Part shown: one piece after another, positions 8,411-16,433 of the stretch
How the letters are laid out: each line of letters starts with the position of its first letter
Position numbering within the stretch: position 1 is the stretch's first letter
Assembly (NCBI RefSeq): GCF_015353075.1
Contig: NZ_CP064188.1
Span: 1,984,001-2,048,000, forward strand
Reading direction: 5' to 3'
DNA length: 64,000 nucleotides
Source of the DNA: Rhizobium sp. 007
Lineage (GTDB): Bacteria > Pseudomonadota > Alphaproteobacteria > Rhizobiales > Rhizobiaceae
The notes under the pieces: model-generated
Database searches by the model: none
Seen by the model: only the letters and a program-made list of their open reading frames with translations
Told to the model about the DNA's origin: nothing
Position numbers and translations under genes: made by a program

Positions 8411-9526
8411 TCAGCCCTGCATGATTTCCTTGAACTTGGCGAACCACTGGCTCTCGTTCTCGACCTGCACCTTGGACGAGATGCGGATCAGGTGCTTGAA
8501 GTCCTCTTCCTTGGTCGGATAGGACGGATCGCCCACGAGATCGGCCGGCGGATTGACGCCGGGGACGACGCCTGGCAGACCGAGACCGTCGAGCCAGATC
8601 TGCTGGGCTTCCTTGGTGAGGGCGTGGTTGATGTACTGCTTGGCCCAGTAAAGCTCGTTCTCCGGCAGGCCTTTTGGGATCCACAGGCCGTCAGTATCGA
8701 ACTTGGCGCCTTCCTCCGGCACGACCCACGCGATCTCGATGCCGTTTTTCTTGGCTTCGCGAGCGTTGGTCGAGATGGTGCAGGCGGCGTCGATCTCGCC
8801 CTTCTGGAACCAGGTGGTAAAATCCGGGTCCTCGCCGAGCAGCGGCTGCTGCTCCTTGATCTTGGAAATGAAGTCCCAGGCCGGCTGCATGTTGCCCGGA
8901 ATGTCCTCGAGCTTGCCGCCGCCGGCAACCTGGGCCGGGAAGTGGAAGCCGATGCCATCATTGTAGAGCGCGATGCGACCCTTGAGCTTGGGATCGAGCA
9001 GGTCCTTCCAGGACTTCGGCGCACCGTTCGGGAAGGCAGACGGGCGATAGGCGAGCACGTAGACATAGCCGTATGTGTTGACGATCGGATAGCCCTCGAG
9101 ACCGACCGGCTTGGCAAGATCGGTAGCGTTCTTGAGGTTCGGCAAGTCCGACAGGTCCTCGGTCACCCCGCGCAGCGCCGACTTGGTCGCGTTCGTCGTC
9201 GTGTCCCAGTTGATGTGGATCGGCGGGACACGCTTCTGAGCAACAGCGGCCCAGACCTTCGGCTGGATCTCGTTGTCCTCTGTCAGGTCGTGGCGAACGG
9301 CGATGCCGGTCATCTTGGTGAAGCTGTCGGACACGCCGGCCTTGAGCGCATCGACCCAGCTACCACCCCAGGCGCGAACGATGATTTCGGCCGGCTTTTC
9401 CGGCTCCTGGGCAAAGGCGCGGCTGACGCCGAGCGTCGAGAGGCCGGCCGAGGCGCCGGCTGCGGCCATGGACGCAAGCAGCGTCCGGCGGCGGATCTGC
9501 GCGGACAGGAACTTTTCATGCGACAT
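8411..9526 (-). CDS. Periplasmic substrate-binding protein, PotD-type, Tat-exported
   Basis: Solute-binding protein of 371 residues for the adjacent importer. The N-terminus carries a twin-arginine signal (IRRRTLLASMAAAGA) followed by a hydrophobic stretch and a probable cleavage after SRAFAQ, so the protein is exported folded. The mature part has the family features IIVRAWGGSW near the start, EDLSDLPNLKN, and YNDGIGFHFPAQVA. This group binds polyamines, putrescine-like or other small polar ligands, so homology alone does not name the substrate. It lies between the ATPase and the permeases in the leftward operon. Tat export is unusual but not rare for PotD-like proteins in rhizobia. Confidence 0.88.
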   Translation of the reverse strand: MSHEKFLSAQIRRRTLLASMAAAGASAGLSTLGVSRAFAQEPEKPAEIIVRAWGGSWVDALKAGVSDSFTKMTGIAVRHDLTEDNEIQPKVWAAVAQKRVPPIHINWDTTTNATKSALRGVTEDLSDLPNLKNATDLAKPVGLEGYPIVNTYGYVYVLAYRPSAFPNGAPKSWKDLLDPKLKGRIALYNDGIGFHFPAQVAGGGKLEDIPGNMQPAWDFISKIKEQQPLLGEDPDFTTWFQKGEIDAACTISTNAREAKKNGIEIAWVVPEEGAKFDTDGLWIPKGLPENELYWAKQYINHALTKEAQQIWLDGLGLPGVVPGVNPPADLVGDPSYPTKEEDFKHLIRISSKVQVENESQWFAKFKEIMQG

Positions 9527-9559
9527 TACACATTCTCCTCTGGCTAGACCTTCTCGGGG

Positions 9560-10693
9560 TTATTTTTGAAAGACATGCATATCTCTGGCATTCCAGCCGA
9601 GACGAACCTCTTCGCCAGGACCGAACTGCAAGTGGGATTCGCGATCGTGGTCGAAGACGCGCATCAGCACGCCGGCCAGCCCCGGAACCCGAATTTCGTA
9701 GACGACGCGCTCGCCTTCAAAGATGCAGTCGACCACCTGGCCGTCCACCACCGTTTCGAGACCGTCGAGGCTCCCGCGCTTTTGTGCGATGCGGATCTGC
9801 TCGGCACGAACGGCAGCGTTGCAGGGCGCACCGGCAACAAGCGCGGCATCGGCAACCACGCCGGCAAGGCGCAGGCCGTTCGCCTCGAACACGACGCGTG
9901 AAGAAGTCAGGTCGACGACCTTGCCGTCAATAAAATTGGTGACACCGATGAAGTTGGCGACGAAGGCATTGCACGGCGCACGATAAGCGTCGACTGGACG
10001 GGCCTTCTGCTGGATCTCGCCGCCGCTCATGACGATGACCTCGTCGGACACCACCAGGGCCTCGCGTTGGTCATGGGTGACATTGATCGTCGTCACCCCG
10101 AGTTCCTTCTGGATGCGGCGGAACTCGAGCTGCATCTCCTCGCGCAGCTTGCGGTCGAGCGCGGCAAGCGGTTCATCAAGCAGGAGCAGGTCCGGCTCGA
10201 ACACCAGGGCGCGGGCGATGGCGACACGCTGCTGCTGGCCGCCGGACAACTCATTGATGCGCCTGCTGCCATAGCCACCCAGTCGGACGAGATCGAGATA
10301 GCGCTCCACCTTTTCCGGGATCGTGCGCGCATCATGGCGGCGCATCTTGAGCGGAAAGGCGACGTTTTCGGCCGCCGTCATGTGCGGGAAGAGTGCGAGC
10401 TTTTGGAACACCATGCCGATCGCGCGCCTGTGGGGCGGCACGGCACTGACCGGCTGGCCGTTGATGAAGATTTCGCCGCTGGTTGGTCGGTCGAAACCGG
10501 CGATCATGCGCAGAAGAGTCGTCTTGCCGGAACCAGACGGGCCGAGAATGGTTAAGAACCGTCCCTTCGGCAGGTCGAAGACGGCATTCCTGACGGCATG
10601 GACATCACCGAAGACCATGCCGACATCCTTGACGGAAACAGCGATCTGACCGGTTGATTCAGCCGGACGGAGTTCGGCAGCAACAACGCCCAT
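9560..10693 (-). CDS. ABC importer ATP-binding protein, PotA-like
   Basis: Cytoplasmic ATPase of 377 residues that powers the importer. Walker A GPSGSGKTT (about 52-60), Q-loop region FQKLALFPHMT, signature LSGGQQQR, Walker B DLLLLDEP with LAALD, and the switch His in NVTHDQ are all present. The C-terminal ~110 residues form the TOBE domain typical of PotA/MalK proteins. It is the first gene of the transport half of the cluster, with about 310 bp of non-coding DNA upstream that holds a candidate GntR operator at 10793. Gene order ATPase, binding protein, two permeases is standard for this transporter class. Confidence 0.93.
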   Translation of the reverse strand: MGVVAAELRPAESTGQIAVSVKDVGMVFGDVHAVRNAVFDLPKGRFLTILGPSGSGKTTLLRMIAGFDRPTSGEIFINGQPVSAVPPHRRAIGMVFQKLALFPHMTAAENVAFPLKMRRHDARTIPEKVERYLDLVRLGGYGSRRINELSGGQQQRVAIARALVFEPDLLLLDEPLAALDRKLREEMQLEFRRIQKELGVTTINVTHDQREALVVSDEVIVMSGGEIQQKARPVDAYRAPCNAFVANFIGVTNFIDGKVVDLTSSRVVFEANGLRLAGVVADAALVAGAPCNAAVRAEQIRIAQKRGSLDGLETVVDGQVVDCIFEGERVVYEIRVPGLAGVLMRVFDHDRESHLQFGPGEEVRLGWNARDMHVFQK

Positions 10694-11004
10694 GACATTC
10701 CCCTGTCTTGCTCCGTTCGACGAACGAGGCCGACGCGAAGCTTCATTCTACCGTCCCGGTCGACAGGCAACCGACCGAGTTTTGCGTTAAGTTGTCTATA
10801 CATATTTGTACAAGTACCGTCAATCAAGCTTGCGTATTTTTTACGCCATAAAGTCGCCTGACCAATATTTGTGCAGGTGCGAAAAGCACGCTCAAATCCA
10901 CCGACAGTCTTGTCGTCCGCAAACAGAAAGGCAAGCACGCCCGACGAGTGTCCGGGAGGGATTGCACCATCGGACGAACCATCGTGCGACGCTTGGCGCC
11001 CCTC
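10694..11004. promoter_or_regulatory. Intergenic regulatory region upstream of the importer operon
   Basis: This 311-bp gap separates the SDR gene from the ATPase gene, both read leftwards. It is clearly more AT-rich than its flanks around 10780-10865, where promoter-like sequence for the leftward operon would lie. It contains the operator candidate at 10793-10802. I see no convincing small gene: the open frames crossing it lack ribosome-binding sites and recognisable motifs. Confidence 0.5.
10793..10802. promoter_or_regulatory. Candidate HutC-type GntR operator (site 1)
   Basis: The sequence TGTCTATACA is an imperfect palindrome of the TGT-N4-ACA form used by HutC-type GntR repressors. It lies 100 bp upstream of the ATPase start in an AT-rich promoter-like stretch. 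The same 10-mer with one change (TGTCCATACA) occurs at 11803 upstream of the SDR gene. Repetition at the two promoters of one cluster that encodes such a regulator is the main evidence. Confidence 0.5.
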
Positions 11005-11772
11005 TCAGATCGAGGCGAGATAGCCGCCGTCGACTGGAATGCAGTGGCCGGTGACGTAAGCCGCAGCATCACTGCAAAGGAAGACCGCGACGCCGCCGAT
11101 GTCGCTCTCCTTGCCAAAACGGCGCTGCGGGATCTTGGCCAGCATGCGCGACTGCCAGTCCTCGTTCTCGTAGAAGACCTCGGTCATGGCCGTGCGAAAA
11201 TAGCCGGGCGCAATGGCGTTGACACGGATGTTGTGCGCTGCCCATTCGGTGGCCAGCGCCCGCGTCACGCCGAGAAGGCCGGACTTCGAGGCGCCATAGG
11301 GTGCGGCCGTCGGAATTCCGACATAGGAGGTCAACGAGCAGAGATTGACGATAGCTCCACCGCCGGCCTCCGCCATAACCCGGCCGGCCGCCTGGGCGCA
11401 GAAGAAGGCCCCCTTCAAATTGGTCGACAGGATCGATTCCCAAAGCGCCTCGTCCACGTCGAAGGACGGCCGGACATTCTCGAACCCGGCATTGTTGACG
11501 AGAATGTCGAGGCCGCCCAGCGCCTCGGCCGCCGCTCTCGTGACGCTTCTGCACGCCTCGACGTCGCGCACGTCCTGGGCAAGCGTCACCGAGCGCCTGC
11601 CGGACTTCTCGATCAGTTCCCGGGTTTCGGCGAGCCCCTCGACCGCCCGCGCTGTGATCGCCACATCCGCACCGGCCTCAGCCAATGCAATCGCGATTGC
11701 CTGACCTATGCCGCGGCTTGCTCCGGTGACGAGGGCGCGGCGGCCAGAAAGATCAAAATTCGGGTGGGTCAT
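11005..11772 (-). CDS. hpsO: Short-chain dehydrogenase/reductase, HpsO-like
   Basis: NAD(P)-dependent SDR of 255 residues. The cofactor motif TGASRGIG (about 17-24), the NNAG motif, and the catalytic Ser plus YGASK are all present; the C-terminus VTGHCIPVDGGYLAS is typical of classical SDRs. It is the first gene of the leftward cluster and is separated from the importer by 311 bp, with its own upstream operator candidate. SDRs are functionally diverse, so the HpsO assignment rests on its partnership with an HpsN-like and an HpsP-like enzyme. Alternative: a sugar alcohol or 3-oxoacyl reductase. The catalytic class is secure, the substrate is not. Confidence 0.68.
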   Translation of the reverse strand: MTHPNFDLSGRRALVTGASRGIGQAIAIALAEAGADVAITARAVEGLAETRELIEKSGRRSVTLAQDVRDVEACRSVTRAAAEALGGLDILVNNAGFENVRPSFDVDEALWESILSTNLKGAFFCAQAAGRVMAEAGGGAIVNLCSLTSYVGIPTAAPYGASKSGLLGVTRALATEWAAHNIRVNAIAPGYFRTAMTEVFYENEDWQSRMLAKIPQRRFGKESDIGGVAVFLCSDAAAYVTGHCIPVDGGYLASI

Positions 11773-11802
11773 GATGGCTCCTTGTTCTCGTTCCCGACGA
11801 CA

Positions 11803-11812
11803 TGTCCATACA
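11803..11812. promoter_or_regulatory. Candidate HutC-type GntR operator (site 2)
   Basis: TGTCCATACA, 31 bp upstream of the SDR start codon, differs by one base from the site at 10793. Its position would let a bound repressor block the SDR promoter. See the finding on paired operators. The surrounding gap, 11773-12011, otherwise holds only a weak 35-codon leftward frame (11927-12034). Confidence 0.5.
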
Positions 11813-12011
11813 TTATGCAGATCATGAATCCCGACTTATGAATGTCGCGTAGCAAACGCACCCATGGAGACTGTAAATGGCGAACCCTTCAAGCCCTATC
11901 CTTGAGGAAATTCGCTCGATCTCTCCTTACAATGCCGGACTGACGTGCGGGCGAAATACCACGTCGGCGACGTTGCAAACCTTGGCTCTAACGAGAACCT
12001 CACCGGCCTCG

Positions 12012-12419
12012 TCAGCGAATATCGACGATGTCATCGCGCGCGTCATATGGCAAACCCGCATGAGTCACTTCAGCCGTCGCGCCGAGGATTGCAAGTCCAG
12101 GACCGGTCATCCTGATCAGCCTCAGGGCCTTCTCCAAACGGATGCGGACATAGGCCTTGCGATGCAGGAAGGCAGGATCGATCAAAGAGTGTCCTGGCGA
12201 GCGGAGGAATGTCTCTGCGAAGGCTCCGTGGATTTCCTGCGCCACGTAGAGCACACCGTATGATCCGTCTGGCGCATTGAAGCGGCCAAAGACGGACCGA
12301 TCGAAATAGATAGGATCATATGCGGTTGTATAGAACCGATGGAGATCGGTTCCGTCCGGAAGCGTTATCAGCTCAGGGTGGCGCGAATGTAGATCGCTCG
12401 GCGGAAGCGGTGGCGTCAC
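12012..12419 (-). pseudogene. RES-domain toxin, C-terminally truncated
   Basis: RES-family proteins of RES-Xre toxin-antitoxin pairs degrade or phosphorolyse NAD+. This frame gives 135 residues. The N-terminal half of the domain is recognisable: LHRFYTTAYDPIYFD, then GRFNAPDGSYGVLYVAQEIHGAFAETFLR with the conserved Arg and Glu. It continues to EVTHAGLPYD and then stops after 10 unrelated residues. Long RES toxins normally continue about 50-60 residues past the GLPYD block, including a YRSRHD-like segment. I see no continuation in the other frames, so a deletion or recombination end is likely. It starts 5 bp after the antitoxin gene, the normal order. Loss of activity is inference; a short functional variant is possible. 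Confidence 0.62.
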
Positions 12420-12424
12420 GCACC

Positions 12425-13105
12425 TTACTCGCCATATCGGCGCGCCGCTTCCACAACGAGGGGAATATCGCCGATCTTCAAGACGTCGATCGGCTTGCGG
12501 CCGCCGAGCCGCGCGTCAGGCCGCGCGAGGAAATTCAGGATCACCCAAGCGTTCTTAGTGGGTAATGCCTGGCGAACCTCCTTCAGGCCTGAGACAATCG
12601 AGCCATCGCGGTTGAACTGCAGCGTCGGATAGGCGCGCCGATTGCTAGGCCCGGGGACCGCCAGCAGGCTGCCGTCATTGACCCGCTTGTCGACCGCCTG
12701 ACGAGAGACGCCTTGCATCAAGGTCCGGACCTGATCGAGGTCATAGGCGCCGCCGGCCTCCTCCAGGTCCTTCTGGGCGATCCTCACGCCCTCGACCAAT
12801 GCAAGACTGCGCGCATCGGGCTCGAACGCGGCTTGATTGATCACCGCCTTCTTTCCCGCGGGGCTTCCTGAGGTCACGACTTGGGCCGCGCTCTTAACGC
12901 GTTTGCCGAGTGTTTCGCTGATCTTTTGCGTCGTCTCTGGCCTCGACGAAACGACGGCGACCTCAGCACCTTCTGGCAATTTGAATCCGGCGAGCGCCTT
13001 CATCGGATCGCCCTTGACAACAAACACGGCCATGCTTTGACCGGCCCGTTTGCCGGCCGGCTGAAAGGAACCGGTTTGAGTGCTTGATTGAAGCTTCTGT
13101 GCCAT
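12425..13105 (-). CDS. Antitoxin of the RES-Xre type (MbcA/ParS-like toxin-binding domain)
   Basis: DNA-binding antitoxin of 226 residues. A disordered N-terminal half (about 1-100) precedes a helix-turn-helix-like segment (VRTLMQGVSRQAVDKRVNDGSLLAVPG), a short YPTLQF strand, and the C-terminal toxin-binding domain ending NFLARPDARLGGRKPIDVLKIGDIPLVVEAARRYGE. The LGGRxPIDxLxxG pattern is diagnostic for this antitoxin group. GGAG lies 8 bp before the ATG at 13105. It is followed after 5 bp by the truncated RES gene. Autoregulation is likely, and the upstream 14-bp palindrome at 13149 is a candidate operator. The antitoxin frame is intact while its toxin looks broken. Confidence 0.75.
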   Translation of the reverse strand: MAQKLQSSTQTGSFQPAGKRAGQSMAVFVVKGDPMKALAGFKLPEGAEVAVVSSRPETTQKISETLGKRVKSAAQVVTSGSPAGKKAVINQAAFEPDARSLALVEGVRIAQKDLEEAGGAYDLDQVRTLMQGVSRQAVDKRVNDGSLLAVPGPSNRRAYPTLQFNRDGSIVSGLKEVRQALPTKNAWVILNFLARPDARLGGRKPIDVLKIGDIPLVVEAARRYGE

Positions 13106-13148
13106 TGGGTTGATCTCCTGAACAAGGGAAAGGCTCTTGAGGCAACTC

Positions 13149-13162
13149 TGTCAACTTTGACA
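13149..13162. promoter_or_regulatory. Palindromic operator candidate upstream of the antitoxin
   Basis: TGTCAA-CT-TTGACA is a perfect inverted repeat with 6-bp arms, 44 bp upstream of the antitoxin start. Read leftwards, its second arm is also a consensus -35 hexamer TTGACA, so binding would occlude RNA polymerase. This is the arrangement expected for an autoregulated toxin-antitoxin operon. No good -10 can be seen at 17 bp. Confidence 0.5.
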
Positions 13163-13284
13163 ACTTCAGCAAGCAAGGTGCAGTCCCATGCGAACGCTGT
13201 CTCGCCCGACCCTGCAAGATGTTGCAGATGCCGGGCAGTTCCTGGCGATCGCCTGCTAGTACTGCAAAAAAACGTCGCACTTCT

Positions 13285-13300
13285 TGGCGTTTTGACGCCA
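13285..13300. terminator. Hairpin downstream of the LacI-type gene
   Basis: TGGCGT-TTTG-ACGCCA forms a perfect 6-bp stem with a 4-base loop, 24 bp past the stop of the leftward lacI-type gene. A run of seven T on the leftward transcript lies about 17 bases further on, which is too far for a classical intrinsic terminator. It may still end or slow the transcript, or be part of the antitoxin promoter region. Confidence 0.35.
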
Positions 13301-13323
13301 CATGAGACAGCAAATATGTTGCC

Positions 13324-14337
13324 TCAACAATTCTCGATCATGTGAATATGGATTGACGTGGTAAGGCAAGCAGGTGGGTCGTCCTTGCGACCGAAATGGG
13401 CAGCCAGTGCTTCAACTGCCGCTCGCACTTCAAGCGCCGGATCCTGATCGATGATGGCATCAATCAGGCCCTCGCGCATCAATTGGCGGCGTTCGTCAGT
13501 CAATTCATGCGTGATGAAGACGATTTCATTCCTTCTCCCGAGAGCATTCATCGCGCTGACCACCGAGCGCGCTCCCGCGGAAGCGTTGTAAATGCCTCGA
13601 ATGCGAGGGTTGCCTTTCAAGGCATTAAAGACGAGGTCACCTGCCCTTTCCCCACGCTCCATACTCTCGAGGACCTCTGCTACCTTGCACTGGGGATAGC
13701 GCTCGCGCAAAACCGCGCGAAAACCCATCTCGCGCTCCTCGTGGCCAATCATGCTGAGCATGCCGGAGATGACGACGATCTCACCCCCTTGCTCGCCAAG
13801 CAGGCGCCCCATCAAATCGCCTGCGACACGGCCTGCCTTCCTGTTGTCTGGTCCAACATAAGCGTATCTTTCGGCATCACGAATATCGGTCGCCAGAGTG
13901 ATGACAGGCTTTCCGTTCCGACCGTATGCCCTTAGGGCGGCTGCGATGTCCTCGTTCTGAGGGCTGACGATGACCAGTGCATCACAGCGCGAGGAGAGTG
14001 CATTTACGAGGGTCACCGTCGCCGCCGGCCGCGTTGGATCGATGTGGTGGACTTGAAACTGAAGATTATACTGGAGGAAATCCCTATTTGCGGCTTCAAA
14101 ACTGTCCTGCAATGCAGCGTGAAACGGATTGGCGCGTGACTGAAGCAACACGGCGATGCGAAGGGTGCGTGCGGCTCGCTGATTTAGCGCCCGGTCGATC
14201 TTAAGCTTGCGCGCATACTCGAGCACGCGACGTTCCTTGTCCTCGCTTACTCCGCCGCGGTTGTTGAGAACTCGATCGACCGTGGAAAGCGATACCCCTG
14301 CCGCAGCAGCCAGATCCCGCGCCGTCGGTTTTGCCAT
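13324..14337 (-). CDS. LacI-family transcriptional regulator
   Basis: Regulator of 337 residues: an N-terminal LacI helix-turn-helix (ARDLAAAAGVSLSTVDRVLNNRGG, about 5-28) and a periplasmic-binding-protein-like sensor from about 60. The hinge has TVDRVLN rather than the commoner TVSRVLN, a variant shared with the LacI gene at 33353. The ATG at 14337 gives MAKPTARDL; longer frames upstream cross the operator candidate at 14351. It is divergent from the dehydrogenase operon at 14461 with 123 bp between them, so it very likely controls that operon. A sugar or cyclitol, or an oxidised derivative, is the expected effector. Confidence 0.88.
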   Translation of the reverse strand: MAKPTARDLAAAAGVSLSTVDRVLNNRGGVSEDKERRVLEYARKLKIDRALNQRAARTLRIAVLLQSRANPFHAALQDSFEAANRDFLQYNLQFQVHHIDPTRPAATVTLVNALSSRCDALVIVSPQNEDIAAALRAYGRNGKPVITLATDIRDAERYAYVGPDNRKAGRVAGDLMGRLLGEQGGEIVVISGMLSMIGHEEREMGFRAVLRERYPQCKVAEVLESMERGERAGDLVFNALKGNPRIRGIYNASAGARSVVSAMNALGRRNEIVFITHELTDERRQLMREGLIDAIIDQDPALEVRAAVEALAAHFGRKDDPPACLTTSIHIHMIENC

Positions 14338-14350
14338 CGCCCGATCCCTG

Positions 14351-14370
14351 TTTGAAGAAATCTCTTCAAA
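14351..14370. promoter_or_regulatory. Perfect inverted repeat, LacI-type operator candidate
   Basis: TTTGAAGA-AATC-TCTTCAAA has 8-bp perfect arms around a 4-bp spacer. It lies 14 bp before the lacI-type start codon, in the divergent promoter region shared with the operon at 14461. A -35-like TTGACG starts at 14372 reading towards that operon, so a protein bound here could control both directions. Confidence 0.6.
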
Positions 14371-14460
14371 ATTGACGTTCTCCTTCAGTAGCACTCGGCT
14401 AATCTGCAGGCAACGGGATGGAGGCGGAAACGGCGCCCGGGCAAGAATGGGAGGCAATCA

Positions 14461-15468
14461 ATGACAAATCTCGCTGTCTTCGGCGCGGGTCGTATCGGGC
14501 ATGTGCATGCGTTGAATGCCGCCAGCTTGCCTTCGGTGCGAGTAAAGTACCTCGTCGACCCGGTCGCAAGCGAGCAGCGGGCCGGCCTTGCGGCAAGGAT
14601 TGGGGCGGACATCGTCTCGGCCGATACCGTGTTTTCCGACGCGTCGGTCGACGGGATCGTCATTGCCAGCTCGACCGATACGCATGCCGGGCTGCTCCTT
14701 CAGGCGGCCCGTGCCGGCAAAGCGATCTTCTGCGAGAAGCCGGTCAGCCTCGATTTCGTAACGGTGGAGGCCGTCACCAGCGCTGTCGAGACCTCCGGCG
14801 TTGTCTGCCTTCTGGCATTCCAGCGCCGCTATGATCCCGATTTCCGCTTCGTGCGCGAGCGGATCGTCAGCGGCGAGGCGGGTGCCCTTGAGCACATCGT
14901 CATGCACACCCGCGATCCCGCGCCGCCGTCGCGCGCTTATGTCGAGCGCTCCGGCGGCATGTTCCGCGACCAGGCCATCCATGATTTCGACATGGCCCGC
15001 TATCTGCTCGGCGAGGACATTGCCACCGTCTACGCCGTCGGCAACTGTCTCATCGATGCGGAGATCGGCGCAGCCGGCGACATCGATACGGCGATGGTGA
15101 CGCTGACCTCCGTCTCCGGCCGGTTCGCGCAGATGGTCAACTGCCGCCGCGCGCCGTTCGGCTATGATCAACGGCTGGAAGTGCTGTGCTCGAAGGAGGC
15201 GCTCTATGTGGAAAACCGGCCGCAGCGTGGAGTGACCATCGCCGATGCCGACGGCTTTCGCGCATCCGCCCCGATGAACTACTTCATCGAGCGCTTCGCC
15301 GATGCCTATCGCAATGAGATGGCGGCCTTTGTCTCCCTGATCGAAACAGGAGGCCGGCCGCTTGCCGGCATCCGGGACGGACTGGAGGCGCAGCGTATCG
15401 CCGAGGCGGCACTTGTCTCCATGCAGAGTGGCATGCCCGTCCGCATCGGGCCGGACTGGCGACCTTAG
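14461..15468 (+). CDS. Gfo/Idh/MocA dehydrogenase, inositol 2-dehydrogenase-like
   Basis: NAD(P)-dependent oxidoreductase of 335 residues, first gene of a rightward four-gene operon. The N-terminal Rossmann motif is FGAGRIGHVHA; the family motif CEKPV lies near residue 95; the catalytic segment is FRDQAIHDFDMARYLLGE, with the Asp and His expected for inositol dehydrogenases. GGGAGG precedes the ATG. It closely resembles IdhA/IolG proteins, but a second such gene (26500) sits in the main inositol operon, so this copy may oxidise a different cyclitol or the scyllo/D-chiro isomer. A 28-bp gap separates it from the IolE paralogue. Confidence 0.82.
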   Translation: MTNLAVFGAGRIGHVHALNAASLPSVRVKYLVDPVASEQRAGLAARIGADIVSADTVFSDASVDGIVIASSTDTHAGLLLQAARAGKAIFCEKPVSLDFVTVEAVTSAVETSGVVCLLAFQRRYDPDFRFVRERIVSGEAGALEHIVMHTRDPAPPSRAYVERSGGMFRDQAIHDFDMARYLLGEDIATVYAVGNCLIDAEIGAAGDIDTAMVTLTSVSGRFAQMVNCRRAPFGYDQRLEVLCSKEALYVENRPQRGVTIADADGFRASAPMNYFIERFADAYRNEMAAFVSLIETGGRPLAGIRDGLEAQRIAEAALVSMQSGMPVRIGPDWRP

Positions 15469-15496
15469 CGCCTTCACTTTCATCCAGGAGGAAATC

Positions 15497-16411
15497 ATGA
15501 CGAAAGAGAAATTGGCGGCGCTGCCGGACGGGGTCCGCCTTGCTGTAAGCCCGCTTTCCTGGGCCAATGACGTGCTCGAGGATCTCGGCGCTGATATAGC
15601 GGTCGAGACCTGCCTGGACGATGCCGCCCGTGCCGGCTACCAAGGCGTCGAGCTCGGGCGTAAGCTGCCGCGCAGCCGCGAGGCGCTGGCGCCGCTCCTG
15701 GAAAGCCGTGGCCTTGCGCTCGCCTCAGGCTGGCATTCCGGAGAGCTTGCCGAGCGCGGTGTCGAGGCGGAGATGGCCGCGGTTGCCACCCACGCCGAAC
15801 TCCTGCGCGCCATGGGGTCAACGGTGCTGGTCTATGGCGAGGTGGCGATGATGGCGCCCGGCGCGCCGCTTGATGCGCCGATGTCGGCACGGTGCGTGAT
15901 GCCGAAGGAGGACATCGCCGCCTATGCGGCCCGGCTCACCGACTTCAGCGCAAGGCTGGCCGGAGAATACGGGCTGACGCTGGCCTATCACCATCACCTC
16001 ATGATGGTGGCGGAAACATTTGACGAGGTCTCTGCCCTGTTCGACAAGGCGGGATCGGCCGCCGGACTGCTGCTCGACACCGGCCATGCCGCCGCAGGCG
16101 GCTTCGACTACGCCCGGCTGATCGAGCGCTTCGGCGACCGCATCGCCCATATTCACCTGAAGGACGTGCGCGGGCCGGTCATCGCCGAGGTCCGTGCCGG
16201 CGACCTCAGCTTCAATGCCGGCGTGCGCAGGGGTATGTTCACTGTGCCCGGCGGCGGAATCGTCGACTTCGCCCCGCTTGCAGCCTTTGTTCGGCAAAGC
16301 GGCTATCAGGGCTGGCTGGTGGTCGAGGCGGAGCAGGACCCGGCGCTTGCACCGCCGCTGCCGGCAGTCACCGCGGCCTTCCGCCACATCCTCGACACCT
16401 TTGCTGCCTGA
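15497..16411 (+). CDS. IolE-like sugar phosphate isomerase/epimerase-family TIM barrel
   Basis: Protein of 304 residues with the AP-endonuclease-2/xylose-isomerase TIM-barrel fold, metal-dependent and cytoplasmic. It parallels IolE at 20901 block by block: SPLSWAND against [20 protein letters not shown] against [19 protein letters not shown] against GWHSTNL, YHHHLMM against YHHHMGT, LLLDTGHAAAGG against [12 protein letters not shown], and IHLKDVR against IHAKNIR. The metal ligands therefore appear kept. It may dehydrate or isomerise a keto-cyclitol made by its neighbours; MocC of rhizopine breakdown is a related possibility. AGGAGG precedes the ATG at 15497. The preceding dehydrogenase gene ends only 28 bp upstream. 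Confidence 0.78.
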   Translation: MTKEKLAALPDGVRLAVSPLSWANDVLEDLGADIAVETCLDDAARAGYQGVELGRKLPRSREALAPLLESRGLALASGWHSGELAERGVEAEMAAVATHAELLRAMGSTVLVYGEVAMMAPGAPLDAPMSARCVMPKEDIAAYAARLTDFSARLAGEYGLTLAYHHHLMMVAETFDEVSALFDKAGSAAGLLLDTGHAAAGGFDYARLIERFGDRIAHIHLKDVRGPVIAEVRAGDLSFNAGVRRGMFTVPGGGIVDFAPLAAFVRQSGYQGWLVVEAEQDPALAPPLPAVTAAFRHILDTFAA

Positions 16412-16433
16412 GCAGCTTCATCGGGAGAAAATT

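Noticed and set aside
11927..12034. 35-codon leftward frame with GEVLVRAK, resembling the N-terminal strand of a zinc dehydrogenase
   Set aside because: Too short to support a gene; it follows the truncated RES frame and may be a gene fragment left by the same event.
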